A stretch of 64,000 bases of DNA from Lachnospiraceae bacterium (GTDB lineage Bacteria > Bacillota > Clostridia > Lachnospirales > Lachnospiraceae), in contig JAEEVK010000004.1 of the NCBI GenBank assembly GCA_016287095.1, positions 1 through 64,000 on the forward strand. The letters run 5' to 3'. Below, piece by piece: positions 43,898-53,080 of this stretch (position 1 is its first letter; each line of letters begins with the position of its first letter). Made by a program: the position numbers and the translations under genes. The notes beneath the pieces are model-generated. The model saw only the letters and a list, made by a program, of their open reading frames with translations. It had not been told where the DNA came from and ran no database searches.

Positions 43898-45169
43898 TTA
43901 CGCCATTCCGAATACTGCTGTAACTATCATTTTTCCATCCCTGATCTCTGCAAAAATATCCCCATTCATCCTGTTCATCAGCTGCTTACATATATATAGT
44001 CCCAAGCCGCTGCCGTTATTTGATCCGGCATTTGATCCACGCCAGAAGCTGTCGAAAATATGAGGCAGTTCCGTATCCGGCAGTGTACATCCCGTATTTG
44101 ACACAGAGAACAACAGACTGTTTTCTTCCCTTGAAAAGTCTATACCGATCTCTTTTTCATCCCCGTATTTTATGGCATTTTCTATTAGGTTCTGCACAAC
44201 CTCAACCGCCCTGTCTGCATCACCTTTTAGCAAACAGTCAGAATAGCTTCCAACCTTAAAATCAATTTTTAAAAGTTCCATCTTTTCAGCGTATACTGAC
44301 TTAATGTTTTTCATGATCTTTGAAAGATAAAACTCCTGATTATTTACCTCCAGCTCCAAAAAGTCTTCCTTAGAAGCCTTAATTATCTGATCAACATAAT
44401 TTTTGATCTCGCCGCATTTCTCGTTGATCACACCTGCGATTTTGTCCTTTTTCGCTTTGTCATTATCATACAAACCACGTTCCAAAGCCTTGGAGTTTAA
44501 CTCTATGATGCCAAGGGGAGTTTTGATATCGTGAGATAAAGATAGGATAAGGCTCTTATTATTCTTTTTCGATTCCAGATCCTGTTGTTTTCCTTTTTCC
44601 AGTTTTTCTCTTAAGAGATTCAACCCCCAGATAAAATTACCGAAATATTTATTCTTTTCCGCCTCTATAGGTGCTGTAATATTGCCCTTTGCGAGCTCTG
44701 TAGGCAGCTTTTCTATCTTGTCGAAAGGCTCTAGTATCCTTACTTTTACATACATTAGAAGCGCAATAACAAATATAAAAAGCACACCAAGGATTACATT
44801 AAGAATTACAACTGTTTTATCAATGCCTTTTTCAACAGTACTGTTATAATCGAACCTATACCAAGCCCCGTTTATTACCTTTATAAGATAATCATTTTCA
44901 CTATCAATAAATTCTTCTATATTCTGCTCAGTCTGTGATGAGTTTTTGTCTGGTTGGACACTGATTTTTCTGACATCGATAATATATTTATACCCAGAGA
45001 GGTCTATTTCCTTACCTTGTTCGATATCATATGCGATCCTTCCCACTTCAACGCGATAAGGACGACCTTCGTCGCCCTCATTATTATTTATTAAGATCAG
45101 ATTAGCTGCAATAGTAATTATCAACATACAGATAATTACAACTACTAAAAGTTTTCGGAATCCATTCAT
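43898..45169 (-). CDS. Sensor histidine kinase (VanS/PhoR-like)
   Basis: 423 aa. Helices at about 7-28 and 120-142 enclose a small outside domain, and a HAMP-like region follows. The H-box LILSLSHDIKTPLG carries the phosphorylated His near residue 210. The HATPase has the N-box VVQNLIENAIKYG, F-box PHIFDSFWRG and G-box GSGLGLYICKQL, so it is complete. It pairs with the OmpR-type regulator encoded 45 nt upstream. The stimulus is unknown; kinases of this size often control cell-wall or antibiotic responses. Confidence 0.9.
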   Translation of the reverse strand: MNGFRKLLVVVIICMLIITIAANLILINNNEGDEGRPYRVEVGRIAYDIEQGKEIDLSGYKYIIDVRKISVQPDKNSSQTEQNIEEFIDSENDYLIKVINGAWYRFDYNSTVEKGIDKTVVILNVILGVLFIFVIALLMYVKVRILEPFDKIEKLPTELAKGNITAPIEAEKNKYFGNFIWGLNLLREKLEKGKQQDLESKKNNKSLILSLSHDIKTPLGIIELNSKALERGLYDNDKAKKDKIAGVINEKCGEIKNYVDQIIKASKEDFLELEVNNQEFYLSKIMKNIKSVYAEKMELLKIDFKVGSYSDCLLKGDADRAVEVVQNLIENAIKYGDEKEIGIDFSREENSLLFSVSNTGCTLPDTELPHIFDSFWRGSNAGSNNGSGLGLYICKQLMNRMNGDIFAEIRDGKMIVTAVFGMA

Positions 45170-45214
45170 AGTATTGTCTTGTATTCCTCACCTGATTATA
45201 TCATTATTGGTAAT

Positions 45215-45901
45215 TCATTTCTCGTAACGGTACCCCACTCCCCATACCGTTATGATATGTTTCGGGTTTTTGGGATCTTCCTCGATTTTCTGCCTCAGCC
45301 ACTTTATATGTACCGTCAAGGTCTGCTGTTCAGAATCACTGTCTATACCCCAGATCTTATTAAACAGGAAATCCTTGTTCATGGTCTTTCCTGTGTTTTC
45401 AACAAGAAGCGTCAAAAGTTCAAATTCTTTTTGCGTCAGTTCTATCTCCTGTGTGTCAAAAAGAACCGTCCCCTTTGACACACTCACTGTATGCTTGAGT
45501 TTATCTATCTTTAAAAATCCGTCCGATAAAATATCAGAGCTGTATCTTCTTGAAAAAATACCCTTTACCTTGGCTATCAGGATATCGATATCATATGGCT
45601 TTTCTATATAATCATCAGCACCAAGAAGTAAACCTTTCAGTTTATCATCCTTCATATTTTTGGCACTGACCATGATGATTGGAGCGTTTGAGGTTTCACG
45701 GATTTTTTTACAGATACCGTATCCGTCAAGATGCGGCAGCATGATATCAAGGATCACCAGCTTTGCACCTGAATCTACAAACATATCCATAGCATCCAGG
45801 CCATCTGTGCAGTGCTCGGTAGAATACCCCTCAGCCTTCAAAAAATCACAAAGGAGTGTTCCCATCTCTATATTGTCTTCCACTACTAAAATATCTGCCA
45901 T
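45215..45901 (-). CDS. OmpR/PhoB-family response regulator carrying a repeat-derived insert
   Basis: 228 aa from the ATG at 45901 (ADILVVEDNIEMG); the track start at 45934 is also possible. Receiver domain residues 1-115 with the phosphoacceptor Asp in LVILDIMLPHLDG (about 52) and Lys in GADDYIEKPYD. The winged-helix domain (about 130-228) has LTQKEFELLTLLVENTG, SEQQTLTVHIKWLRQKIEED and ITVWGVGYRYE. Between HTVSV and EIELTQ lie about eight extra residues relative to normal members. These residues (SKGTVLFDTQ) are encoded exactly by the 29-bp palindrome at 45453-45481. The frame is kept, so the protein may still fold. Partner of the kinase downstream. Confidence 0.9.
   Translation of the reverse strand: MADILVVEDNIEMGTLLCDFLKAEGYSTEHCTDGLDAMDMFVDSGAKLVILDIMLPHLDGYGICKKIRETSNAPIIMVSAKNMKDDKLKGLLLGADDYIEKPYDIDILIAKVKGIFSRRYSSDILSDGFLKIDKLKHTVSVSKGTVLFDTQEIELTQKEFELLTLLVENTGKTMNKDFLFNKIWGIDSDSEQQTLTVHIKWLRQKIEEDPKNPKHIITVWGVGYRYEK
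45453..45481. repeat. 29-bp palindromic repeat, copy 2 (inside a coding region)
   Basis: Arms GTGTCAAA and TTTGACAC around a centre containing AGAACCGTCCC. It differs from copy 1 at two positions only. The inverted repeat extends outward to GTGTGTCAAA/TTTGACACAC (45451-45483). It is read in frame in the response-regulator gene. Confidence 0.85.
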
Positions 45902-46012
45902 ATTTTTTCTCACATTAATATTAATAAATATCATTGCCTATAAAGGATTTGTATTGCATTTTTATAGGTATAATCATCTGAAACTAATATAATTATACTT
46001 TATTCTGGATTT

Positions 46013-47260
46013 TTATGCCACCTTTTTTTCCTGGGCCTTACTATTTTCAAGTTCCTTAATCTCCGGTAATCTCAGCAGTGTCAATGCTGTGATCGCCAAT
46101 AAAATACCGGAGATAAGTATCATAATAGCGGCACCTCTGCCCACTCCTTTTCCAGTCAGTGAACCGAGACCGTCAGCTGCCACACCGGAAACCGTATATG
46201 CTACAACATATCCCAACTGTGAAAGGAATCCGATAAATCCCCATGCCCTGCCCTGCAACTCATCGGGGATGTTTGTTCTTGCCAGATAATCCATACAGTT
46301 ATTGGCTATCGGCAACATGGCAAAAAACAGAAAACCGAATATGCAGATAGGGATAATATTTTCTATCAGGGACATCCCTATCATAAAAATACCTGCTAAG
46401 ATAAACGAAATTTTAAGTACCTTGACATATCCTTTTTTTATTCCGAATATACCAAGTATCAAAGCTGCGGCGAGCATCCCGCAGGCACATACCGACTCTG
46501 CTATACCAAGTATTTCAGAATCGGCAAAGGATAAGATCATCGGCCTCTCTAATATTTGAAGTATACCCATAAACATGGTGATCGCAGATGAAACCATGAT
46601 GAGTAAGAACACTCCCTTCCTCCCATGAACGGCCTGCCAGCCTTCCTTCATGCTGGCAAAAAATGGCTGTCTGTCAGTACTGCGGCTGGTCTTTACACCC
46701 TTTCTTACTATAGCCGTAGCAATTACGGTAACAAAGAATGTACATATATCAATAATAAGTAAAAGAGAAATATCACTTATTGTAAGTAAAAATCCTGCTA
46801 TTACAGGTGAAACCAGATATCTTGCACTTCCTGCAAGTGAAACAAGTCCGTTTGCTTTAGAAAATTCTTCTTTGGTAAGGATATCCGTTATCGTAGACCG
46901 GTATGCCGGCTCCAACAGCGAAGAAAATATGGCACTTACTGTTACGCCTATACATATCTGTACAAAAGTAGCGCTGCCGCTCTTCATACATATCAGGATG
47001 AAAAGTATCCCGAGTCCCGAGAAACCATCTCCTATCATCATGAGGAGTCTTCTGTCAAAACGGTCCGCTAAGACTCCTGCCGGAACACTTAAGAGAAGTG
47101 TAGGAAGGAATCCGAGCAAAGTCACGAAAGACATCCCGGCTGCACTACCGGTCTCATAGAATATATATGTCCCTAGGCCAAAACTCGTAAGTCCACCGCC
47201 TATGGATGATATGAGTTCACCCATCCACAGGAGTAAAAACTTTTTATATCCCTTACTCAT
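46013..47260 (-). CDS. MFS efflux transporter
   Basis: 415 aa from the ATG at 47260 (AAGGAG site); the track start at 47299 lacks one and overlaps the protease gene. Twelve helices. The loop motif GVLADRFDRRLLMMIGD between helices 2 and 3 and the N-terminal LLWMGELISSIGGGLTSFGL place it in the MFS_3 (EntS/macrolide-efflux-like) group. It probably exports a drug or small metabolite. Third gene of the TetR-CPBP-MFS operon, so exposure to its substrate is likely sensed by the TetR protein. Substrate unknown. Confidence 0.9.
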   Translation of the reverse strand: MSKGYKKFLLLWMGELISSIGGGLTSFGLGTYIFYETGSAAGMSFVTLLGFLPTLLLSVPAGVLADRFDRRLLMMIGDGFSGLGILFILICMKSGSATFVQICIGVTVSAIFSSLLEPAYRSTITDILTKEEFSKANGLVSLAGSARYLVSPVIAGFLLTISDISLLLIIDICTFFVTVIATAIVRKGVKTSRSTDRQPFFASMKEGWQAVHGRKGVFLLIMVSSAITMFMGILQILERPMILSFADSEILGIAESVCACGMLAAALILGIFGIKKGYVKVLKISFILAGIFMIGMSLIENIIPICIFGFLFFAMLPIANNCMDYLARTNIPDELQGRAWGFIGFLSQLGYVVAYTVSGVAADGLGSLTGKGVGRGAAIMILISGILLAITALTLLRLPEIKELENSKAQEKKVA

Positions 47261-47288
47261 CTTATTTCTCCTTATATTGGAACACAAA

Positions 47289-48131
47289 CTATGTCTCAAG
47301 CAGTCTGCCTACATGGTCTGTTTCAAAGAACATTTTCTTTTTACACAGAACGATTATTACTGTAACGATAACAACTACTATTGTTTCAACACATTTTGTT
47401 TCAGGAGTCATGGCTATCTTCTCCTGCATAAAGTTTACGAAAAGATGGAAGATCATACATGCCAGAATTGAACGGTCACTCACAAGGTATACCCATGTAA
47501 TTATGAAACCAAGCGGGATACCGCTAACAAAGAAATTGATCACATAAAGAGGATTTACCATAAGTCCTGCCTGATAGGTTCCCTCTATAAAAATGAGGGG
47601 CAGATGCCAGAGTGACCAAAATACACCAAATATCAGAGATTCCCAGAACCAGTTCATATACTCACCGATGGAATCCTCACAATAACCCTTCCATCCTACT
47701 TCTTCAATAATTGATGCCAGGAGGATCGTAACAAATGCAGTACCTATCCCGACTCCTGTAAACGAAAAATCTTCAGTAAATGAAAACTGGTCAAGTGACT
47801 GTCCAAACAAGAGGGAAAGCAGAATTGAGCCTACTATTATAAGAGCAAAAACACCTATGCCCAAAAATACATTTAGCCATTTAACCTTGTAAAATCCAAC
47901 AATCTTATTCTTAAGGTCCTGTTTTAATTCTTTTGATCCTGATCTTAAAACAAACACGGTGGATACCGCTCCGGGAGCAAGCAAGCCTATAAACATAAAT
48001 GCTGCACCTATATCACCGGGAAGAAAAATTGCCGGTATCCAGAAAATCCATGTAAAGAAATAAGCACAGGCAAAAAACTTTACAGGCTTATAAATGTATT
48101 TCTTGTTTGTCTTATCTGTCGTTGCCATCAT
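47289..48131 (-). CDS. CPBP family intramembrane glutamic endopeptidase
   Basis: 280 aa, eight or so helices. The Abi/CAAX-protease motifs are all present: IIEEVGWKGY (paired catalytic Glu), FGVFWSLWHLPL (His) and MIFHLFVNF (second His). Such proteases have roles from prenyl-protein processing to bacteriocin self-immunity. The ATG overlaps the TetR stop as ATGA, showing translational coupling. Its position between a TetR regulator and an exporter favours a resistance or immunity role, as inference. Confidence 0.88.
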   Translation of the reverse strand: MMATTDKTNKKYIYKPVKFFACAYFFTWIFWIPAIFLPGDIGAAFMFIGLLAPGAVSTVFVLRSGSKELKQDLKNKIVGFYKVKWLNVFLGIGVFALIIVGSILLSLLFGQSLDQFSFTEDFSFTGVGIGTAFVTILLASIIEEVGWKGYCEDSIGEYMNWFWESLIFGVFWSLWHLPLIFIEGTYQAGLMVNPLYVINFFVSGIPLGFIITWVYLVSDRSILACMIFHLFVNFMQEKIAMTPETKCVETIVVVIVTVIIVLCKKKMFFETDHVGRLLET

Positions 48132-48730
48132 CCGATACCTCCCATGATCAGTTCTCTTACAAAGCTCATTGTTCCGGGCTGTGCTCCGAATATTTTTTCT
48201 GTCACATCAATGAAGGCCGTTACTTCGTTTTCTGTAAAATCAGCTTCATCAAATAACTTAGAGCATATTATAAGTATCATCTTCACACGTTCCTCGATCT
48301 GCTCACAGTTAAACACCCCCGCCAGGTTACCCTCTCTTACTACCTCCGAGAGGAGCGGTATAGCTTCTGTGACCAGCCTTTTATTTAATTTTTCATGAAG
48401 TACGATATTCTCATTTGACTCTACTACCTTTGCAATACTCTGTTCCTCCTGACCGGGACGAAGAGAATAAATAACTGCAGCCACCTTCTGTGGGATCGGC
48501 ATGGGACTCGCTACGACTTCCTTTGCTTTTGCTACCTCCTCATTTATCATCATATCTATCACAGCCTCTAAGGTATCTTCCTTACTGGGGAAATAATAAT
48601 AGTAAGTTCCCTTTGCGATACCGGCCTTAGCTATGATCTCATCAACACTTGTATTATCGTAGCCTTTTTCAATAAACATACGATAAGCTATTTTTAAAAG
48701 TTCCTGTTTTCTCTGTTCTCCTTTTTTCAT
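48128..48730 (-). CDS. TetR/AcrR family transcriptional regulator
   Basis: 200 aa. The helix-turn-helix is in residues about 8-55 (AYRMFIEKGYDNTSVDEIIA, KAGIAKGTYYYYFPSKED). The C-terminal ligand domain is all helical. First gene of the operon with the CPBP protease and MFS exporter. It probably represses this operon through the two near-identical dyads flanking the promoter (48757-48832). Ribosome site GAAAGGAA precedes the ATG. Confidence 0.93.
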   Translation of the reverse strand: MKKGEQRKQELLKIAYRMFIEKGYDNTSVDEIIAKAGIAKGTYYYYFPSKEDTLEAVIDMMINEEVAKAKEVVASPMPIPQKVAAVIYSLRPGQEEQSIAKVVESNENIVLHEKLNKRLVTEAIPLLSEVVREGNLAGVFNCEQIEERVKMILIICSKLFDEADFTENEVTAFIDVTEKIFGAQPGTMSFVRELIMGGIG

Positions 48731-48756
48731 GCTATATTCCTTTCTTGTCAGATTTT

Positions 48757-48832
48757 CGACTATTGGTCGGTTTTTTATTATAATATAGCACGATTCAAAA
48801 ATTTGTCAAGAACTTTTTTCGACTTTTAGTCG
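48757..48832 (-). promoter_or_regulatory. Promoter of the TetR operon flanked by twin operators
   Basis: On the minus strand TTGACA (48809-48804), a 16-bp spacer and TATATT (48787-48782). Upstream is CGACT-AAA-AGTCG (48832-48820), and downstream CGACC-AAT-AGTCG (48769-48757); both continue as GAAAA. The centres are 63 bp apart, six helical turns, so both sites face the same side of the DNA. Confidence 0.8.
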
Positions 48833-48836
48833 GTTT

Positions 48837-49607
48837 TTACCATCCCTGCTCGATAAGCCAGCCGTTCAGTCCTCTCTCGCGGCTTCTTATATCACTGTTT
48901 TTTTCTAATTTTCCAAGCTTATATTCGCCCTTTATATTTCCGTCAACTATATACATAACTCTGCTGCACTTGGCTGCTACCTTTGCATCGTGCGTAACCA
49001 GCATAATGGTGGTACCTTCATTGTTGATCTTCCCAAGCTCTGTCATTACCTCTTCTGAGCTGGTACGGTTAAGAGCACCTGTCGGCTCATCTGCGAAAAT
49101 TAGTTTAGGTTTATTTATCATGCTCCTGCAGATACATGCACGCTGGAGCTGACCACCGGATACCTCATTGATATCATTTTCCGCAATATCTATGATACCC
49201 AGTTTCTTCATCAGTCTCTTCCCATACTCGGTCTTTTCGGACTTTGAAAGCTTATTTGCCTTAGACTGGCGTGCGGGAAGGATGATGTTGTCGAGGATAT
49301 TCAGATTCTTCAGCATATACATCTGCTGGAAAATAAATCCCATCTCATTAAGACGCACATCTGCCAGCTCCTTAGCCTTAAGCTTCGAAATATCCTTACC
49401 GCAGAAATTAACCTCGCCGGCAGTCATATTGTCCATACCCGACACGGTATAAAGCAGAGTTGACTTGCCCGAACCCGAAGGTCCCATGATTGCTATCATC
49501 TCGCCCTCTTCCACCTCAAAGTTTACATTCCTGAGTACATTATTCTGTCTCTTATTAACTACATATGTCTTGCATAAATCCTTAACTTCTAAAACCTTCT
49601 TGCTCAT
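48837..49607 (-). CDS. ABC transporter ATP-binding protein (MacB type)
   Basis: 256 aa. Walker A IMGPSGSGKSTLLY, Q-loop FIFQQMYMLKNL, a variant signature VSGGQLQRACICRSM, Walker B LIFADEPTGALN and the switch THDAKVAAKCSR are visible. It energises the large FtsX permease encoded 22 nt upstream. The C-terminal 30 residues (RSRERGLNGWLIEQGW) are an extension. Substrate unknown; peptide antibiotics are typical for the type. Confidence 0.92.
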   Translation of the reverse strand: MSKKVLEVKDLCKTYVVNKRQNNVLRNVNFEVEEGEMIAIMGPSGSGKSTLLYTVSGMDNMTAGEVNFCGKDISKLKAKELADVRLNEMGFIFQQMYMLKNLNILDNIILPARQSKANKLSKSEKTEYGKRLMKKLGIIDIAENDINEVSGGQLQRACICRSMINKPKLIFADEPTGALNRTSSEEVMTELGKINNEGTTIMLVTHDAKVAAKCSRVMYIVDGNIKGEYKLGKLEKNSDIRSRERGLNGWLIEQGW

Positions 49608-49629
49608 TTTTTATTATCCTCTTCTTTCT

Positions 49630-51999
49630 TTACTCTATACTGTTGATCTCGTTAGCACTGATATGTTTTACGGAAATTGCAGTCAGGAACACTCCGAACA
49701 ATGTGGCTGCAATGATTATGCCGGGGTAGATCACATAGCTTTCCAGTACATTAGGATCAAAAATGATCTTCTTTGCACCCATACCTTTAAATATACCGCC
49801 CACAGATATCTGGCATACCGGATTGTTCAAAGCTATTGCTATCACGGTTGATATCAGCATTACTATGAAAACTCTCAGTGTCTGCCAGAATACTATTGAT
49901 GAATCTCTGAATCCCAACGCCTTAAGACAAGCTATCTCTCCGCGTTCCTTTGTAAGGAAAGACTTTTCCATAAGTACCGCTACCAGGATATTGATCAGGA
50001 TTACCACTAAAAGTACAAGCCATCTGGTATCATCAAGATATGCAGCAGAATGGATCGTCTTATCTGTAAATCCACTGGGTGTATATATTTCATAATCAGG
50101 AAGTAGTTCCTTCATCTTCTCTATACGCGCTGTCTTTTCCTTATCCGAAGGATTATCAGAAAACTTAATCTGTATTCCCCAGATACCGTTCATATATAAG
50201 TAATTCCTGTCATCATCCTGATGAAATCTTACTCCTTCGCCCCTGTTCGTCATGGTCTCAAAGGTACCGGAAACGATATAGTCTCTCGGACCGTCCGGAT
50301 CGGTAACGGTTACAGTGTCACCTATCGCTGCATTCAGATTTTCCAACAGCATATAATGAAGCGCGATTTCTTTCGGGTTCTGAGGTGCACTGCCTTCTAC
50401 ATAGTTGTCATAATCATTTGTATCTGTATTCACTCCGAGAAATGCCATCGAATTTGCTTTTCGGTCACCCTTTTTCAGCGCATAATTAAACAGTACCTCG
50501 GCACCAACCTTTGCAGGCATTCCGTTTTCCTGAAGCAGGATCCTTATATTCTCCAGCTCATCCTGTAATAATTCCTTACCGTTTTCATTATGGTAATCTG
50601 TTATATTCTTTGTACTCGAAAGATACACATCAGCTTCGGTTACACCAAACCATCTGACAAGCTTTTCGCTCTTTAATGTGCTGATACAGTTAAGCACTAT
50701 CATTACAAGCAGGATGCCAATACTGAACGTGATGATCATCACCATAAAGCGCTTTAATCCGCTTAAGATATCATTGAACGCCATAAACGGAGCCGGACGT
50801 GAACCGGATTTTGAAAGCTTTAAAAATCCCTTCTTTTTATATCTTTCACCGGTACTTCCATTTCTTATCGCGTCAACTGGAGTATACTTCTTAATCAGTC
50901 TGGTTGAACGGAATCCAAAGAACATTACTACCGCTATAACCACTATGGCGCTAACTACGGAAAGCATCATAGAACCCTCATCGGATATCACAATAGTTTC
51001 CTTGGTCTTTTCCATAAGAAGATTTGAAAAAGGGAAGGAGCATATAAATCCGATCACTGCTCCAAGCAGGGCAAGTGCCAGATATTTTACAATATATAGC
51101 ATTCGGATCCCCGCACTCGGTATTCCTATCGCCTTCATGATACCTATTTCCCTGAATTCCTCGCTAATAGTGAAGGATATTGTAAACTTAAGTATAAACA
51201 ATGCGATGATAATTAGACAGATACTTACTATCATGAGCATTCCCGCAACTACCATTTCCATAAGATAGGTTATCTTCATCGTACCCTTTGTATCCATAAA
51301 TGCAATATTGGTACATTCGGAAAGCTCTTTTCTTAAGTCATCGGTATTATCCGTATAGAAATAATCAATACTTCCAAGATACTGATCTATGTTTTCTCCT
51401 TTAAGAAATTCTGAAAAATCCTCTTCGCTTATCAGAAATCTCGGAGTATCCATAAGGGAACCGCCAAAAAACGCATCCTTTAGCACTCCCAGTATTTTAA
51501 ACTCCTTTTCGATACCGTCGATGGTAACCGTTAACGTATCCCCTATATTGGAATTAAGTGTTTCCAAAGCACTTTTTCTGAGGTAAACTCCACCCTTCGG
51601 AATTTCGGTAATTTCCAGATTTTTGTCGGAATAATAAAATTTATTTATCCTTCTGTCAAAAGAACTGATCATTACTATTTCAGCTACTTTTATTATTTCT
51701 CCGGATTTAACTTTAATTCCCTCTACGTTATAGAGTACCTCTTCCGATTTAATTTCATTTACATAGGGAAGCTCTCTCGCTATTTCTTCGGCAGATTTTT
51801 CTGCTCCCTGTGCTCTTTCCAATGCGATGAAATCACCAACTCCCGCATCTGCAAAATACTTATCGAGTGAATTAAAGGTACCCGATAAATTTGTCACACT
51901 CGAACACACAAATGTTACCGACATGATGACAAAGATGAATATAATGAAATTCATCGTCTTTTTTCTTTTTAAATCTCTTTTTAATATCTCAAAAAACAT
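49630..51999 (-). CDS. ABC transporter permease with two FtsX domains
   Basis: 789 aa, about eight helices in two FtsX modules. The pattern is one N-terminal helix (NFIIFIFVIMSVTFVCSSVT), an outside domain, three helices (about 255-370), a further helix (about 420), a second outside domain (about 445-660) and three final helices. This fused layout occurs in BceB-like and related lipid-II-peptide detoxification or export pumps. The gene starts the two-gene operon. The leader contains GC-rich inverted repeats (GGTTCCCGG-type at about 52050) but no clear promoter. Confidence 0.87.
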   Translation of the reverse strand: MFFEILKRDLKRKKTMNFIIFIFVIMSVTFVCSSVTNLSGTFNSLDKYFADAGVGDFIALERAQGAEKSAEEIARELPYVNEIKSEEVLYNVEGIKVKSGEIIKVAEIVMISSFDRRINKFYYSDKNLEITEIPKGGVYLRKSALETLNSNIGDTLTVTIDGIEKEFKILGVLKDAFFGGSLMDTPRFLISEEDFSEFLKGENIDQYLGSIDYFYTDNTDDLRKELSECTNIAFMDTKGTMKITYLMEMVVAGMLMIVSICLIIIALFILKFTISFTISEEFREIGIMKAIGIPSAGIRMLYIVKYLALALLGAVIGFICSFPFSNLLMEKTKETIVISDEGSMMLSVVSAIVVIAVVMFFGFRSTRLIKKYTPVDAIRNGSTGERYKKKGFLKLSKSGSRPAPFMAFNDILSGLKRFMVMIITFSIGILLVMIVLNCISTLKSEKLVRWFGVTEADVYLSSTKNITDYHNENGKELLQDELENIRILLQENGMPAKVGAEVLFNYALKKGDRKANSMAFLGVNTDTNDYDNYVEGSAPQNPKEIALHYMLLENLNAAIGDTVTVTDPDGPRDYIVSGTFETMTNRGEGVRFHQDDDRNYLYMNGIWGIQIKFSDNPSDKEKTARIEKMKELLPDYEIYTPSGFTDKTIHSAAYLDDTRWLVLLVVILINILVAVLMEKSFLTKERGEIACLKALGFRDSSIVFWQTLRVFIVMLISTVIAIALNNPVCQISVGGIFKGMGAKKIIFDPNVLESYVIYPGIIIAATLFGVFLTAISVKHISANEINSIE

Positions 52000-52186
52000 T
52001 GTCTTACTCCTTGTAATTTTATCCTATACCAGGCCGTGTTCTGGCCGGGAACCGGCAGGCTGGTCAGTTCGTCAGTTCCATTTTAATATCTAAATATTAA
52101 ACAATCCTTAAATACTAAAAGAAATTTTTAACTTTTTTACATCTTTTTAAACAGACTTTTTCACAGTCGGAAAATGTTAAAAATAA

Positions 52187-52227
52187 AAAAGTTCACAAGA
52201 CCACTTAAAGTTTTCTTGTGAACTTTT
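52187..52227 (-). terminator. Terminator of the LuxR-type regulator gene
   Basis: AAAAGTTCACAAGA and TCTTGTGAACTTTT form a 14-bp perfect stem, followed on the minus strand by TTTATTTTT. It separates the regulator from the ABC operon. Confidence 0.88.
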
Positions 52228-52241
52228 CATTTTCAAATCTT

Positions 52242-52955
52242 TTAACCTTTTAGGTAAGCAACAAGCTTTGCTCTGTCCCTGATATCAAACTTATCATATA
52301 TTATGGAAACATAATTTTTTACAGTACCTTCGGAAATAAACAGCACCGAGGATATCTGAGAATTAGTGCACCCTTCAGCCAAAAGCCTTGCTATTTCTTT
52401 TTCACGTTCGGTTAGCCCGGCTTTTTCCATTAAGTTTTCTATAGAATCCGATCCTTTTATTTCCGTTTTTGCTGTATTTCCACCCTTCATGTTTCCATCC
52501 GGATCGGACTTGTTTTCCATATTCGTTCCAAGTGCATTCGAACTGAGCATACCTGTCAACTTCTGTAATACCTTGGCGTCCAAAACTCCTACACCCTTAA
52601 CAGCCTGGTTTACAGCTTCTATGATCGCATCCTTTCCTGAGTCCTTAAGCAGATAACCCGCTGCACCATTTGATAATGCTTCAGAAATATTCTTTTCATC
52701 ATAAAATGTCGTAAGCACTATCATCCTGATATCCGGATAAAGTTCCTTAACCTTCTTTATCAGTTCTATGCCTCCCATCCCGGGCATATTCAGGTCTATG
52801 AGCATAACATCCACAGGCTTTTCTTTCAAAAGTTCAAGAGCCTTTATCCCATTTTCAGCTGTACCGCTAACCACAAAACCACCCTTAATGGTAAGCACTA
52901 TTTCAAGACTTTCCAATAATAATGGTTCATCATCAACAAGGAGTATCTTTATCAT
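52242..52955 (-). CDS. NarL/LuxR-family response regulator without adjacent kinase
   Basis: 237 aa from the ATG at 52955 (GAAAGGAAAC site); the track start at 53036 is unsupported. Receiver domain with DDEP at residues 8-11, the phosphoacceptor in VMLIDLNMPGMGG (about 53) and Lys in GYLLKDSGKD. The LuxR helix-turn-helix (LTEREKEIARLLAEGCTNSQ, ISSVLFISEGTVKNYVSIIY) is at about 175-237. The linker of about 50 residues (SSNALGTNMENKSDPDGNMKG) is longer than usual. No kinase is adjacent; the HisKA_3 kinase at 31154-32410 is a possible partner. The promoter carries a palindrome at +1. Confidence 0.92.
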   Translation of the reverse strand: MIKILLVDDEPLLLESLEIVLTIKGGFVVSGTAENGIKALELLKEKPVDVMLIDLNMPGMGGIELIKKVKELYPDIRMIVLTTFYDEKNISEALSNGAAGYLLKDSGKDAIIEAVNQAVKGVGVLDAKVLQKLTGMLSSNALGTNMENKSDPDGNMKGGNTAKTEIKGSDSIENLMEKAGLTEREKEIARLLAEGCTNSQISSVLFISEGTVKNYVSIIYDKFDIRDRAKLVAYLKG

Positions 52956-53012
52956 ATGTTTCCTTTCTGCATAATCCTTTAAAGATCGCAGTTTCTTCTC
53001 GAATAAAAAAAT

Positions 53013-53070
53013 GTATAACGGTATACCGGATACCATTATACATTATATGTAGAAAATCGATATTTTTCAA
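53013..53070 (-). promoter_or_regulatory. Promoter and start-site palindrome of the LuxR-type regulator
   Basis: On the minus strand TTGAAA (53070-53065), a 17-bp spacer and TATAAT (53047-53042). It is followed at once by a 29-bp dyad (12-bp arms GTATAACGGTAT and ATACCATTATAC, one mismatch, 53013-53041) at the start site. Autoregulation or a leader hairpin are both possible. Confidence 0.75.
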
Positions 53071-53080
53071 TAGGTTATTC

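Noticed and set aside
46650-47159. 169-aa plus-strand ORF
   Set aside because: Antisense shadow of the MFS transporter gene.
50678-51268. 196-aa plus-strand ORF
   Set aside because: Antisense shadow of the large FtsX permease gene.
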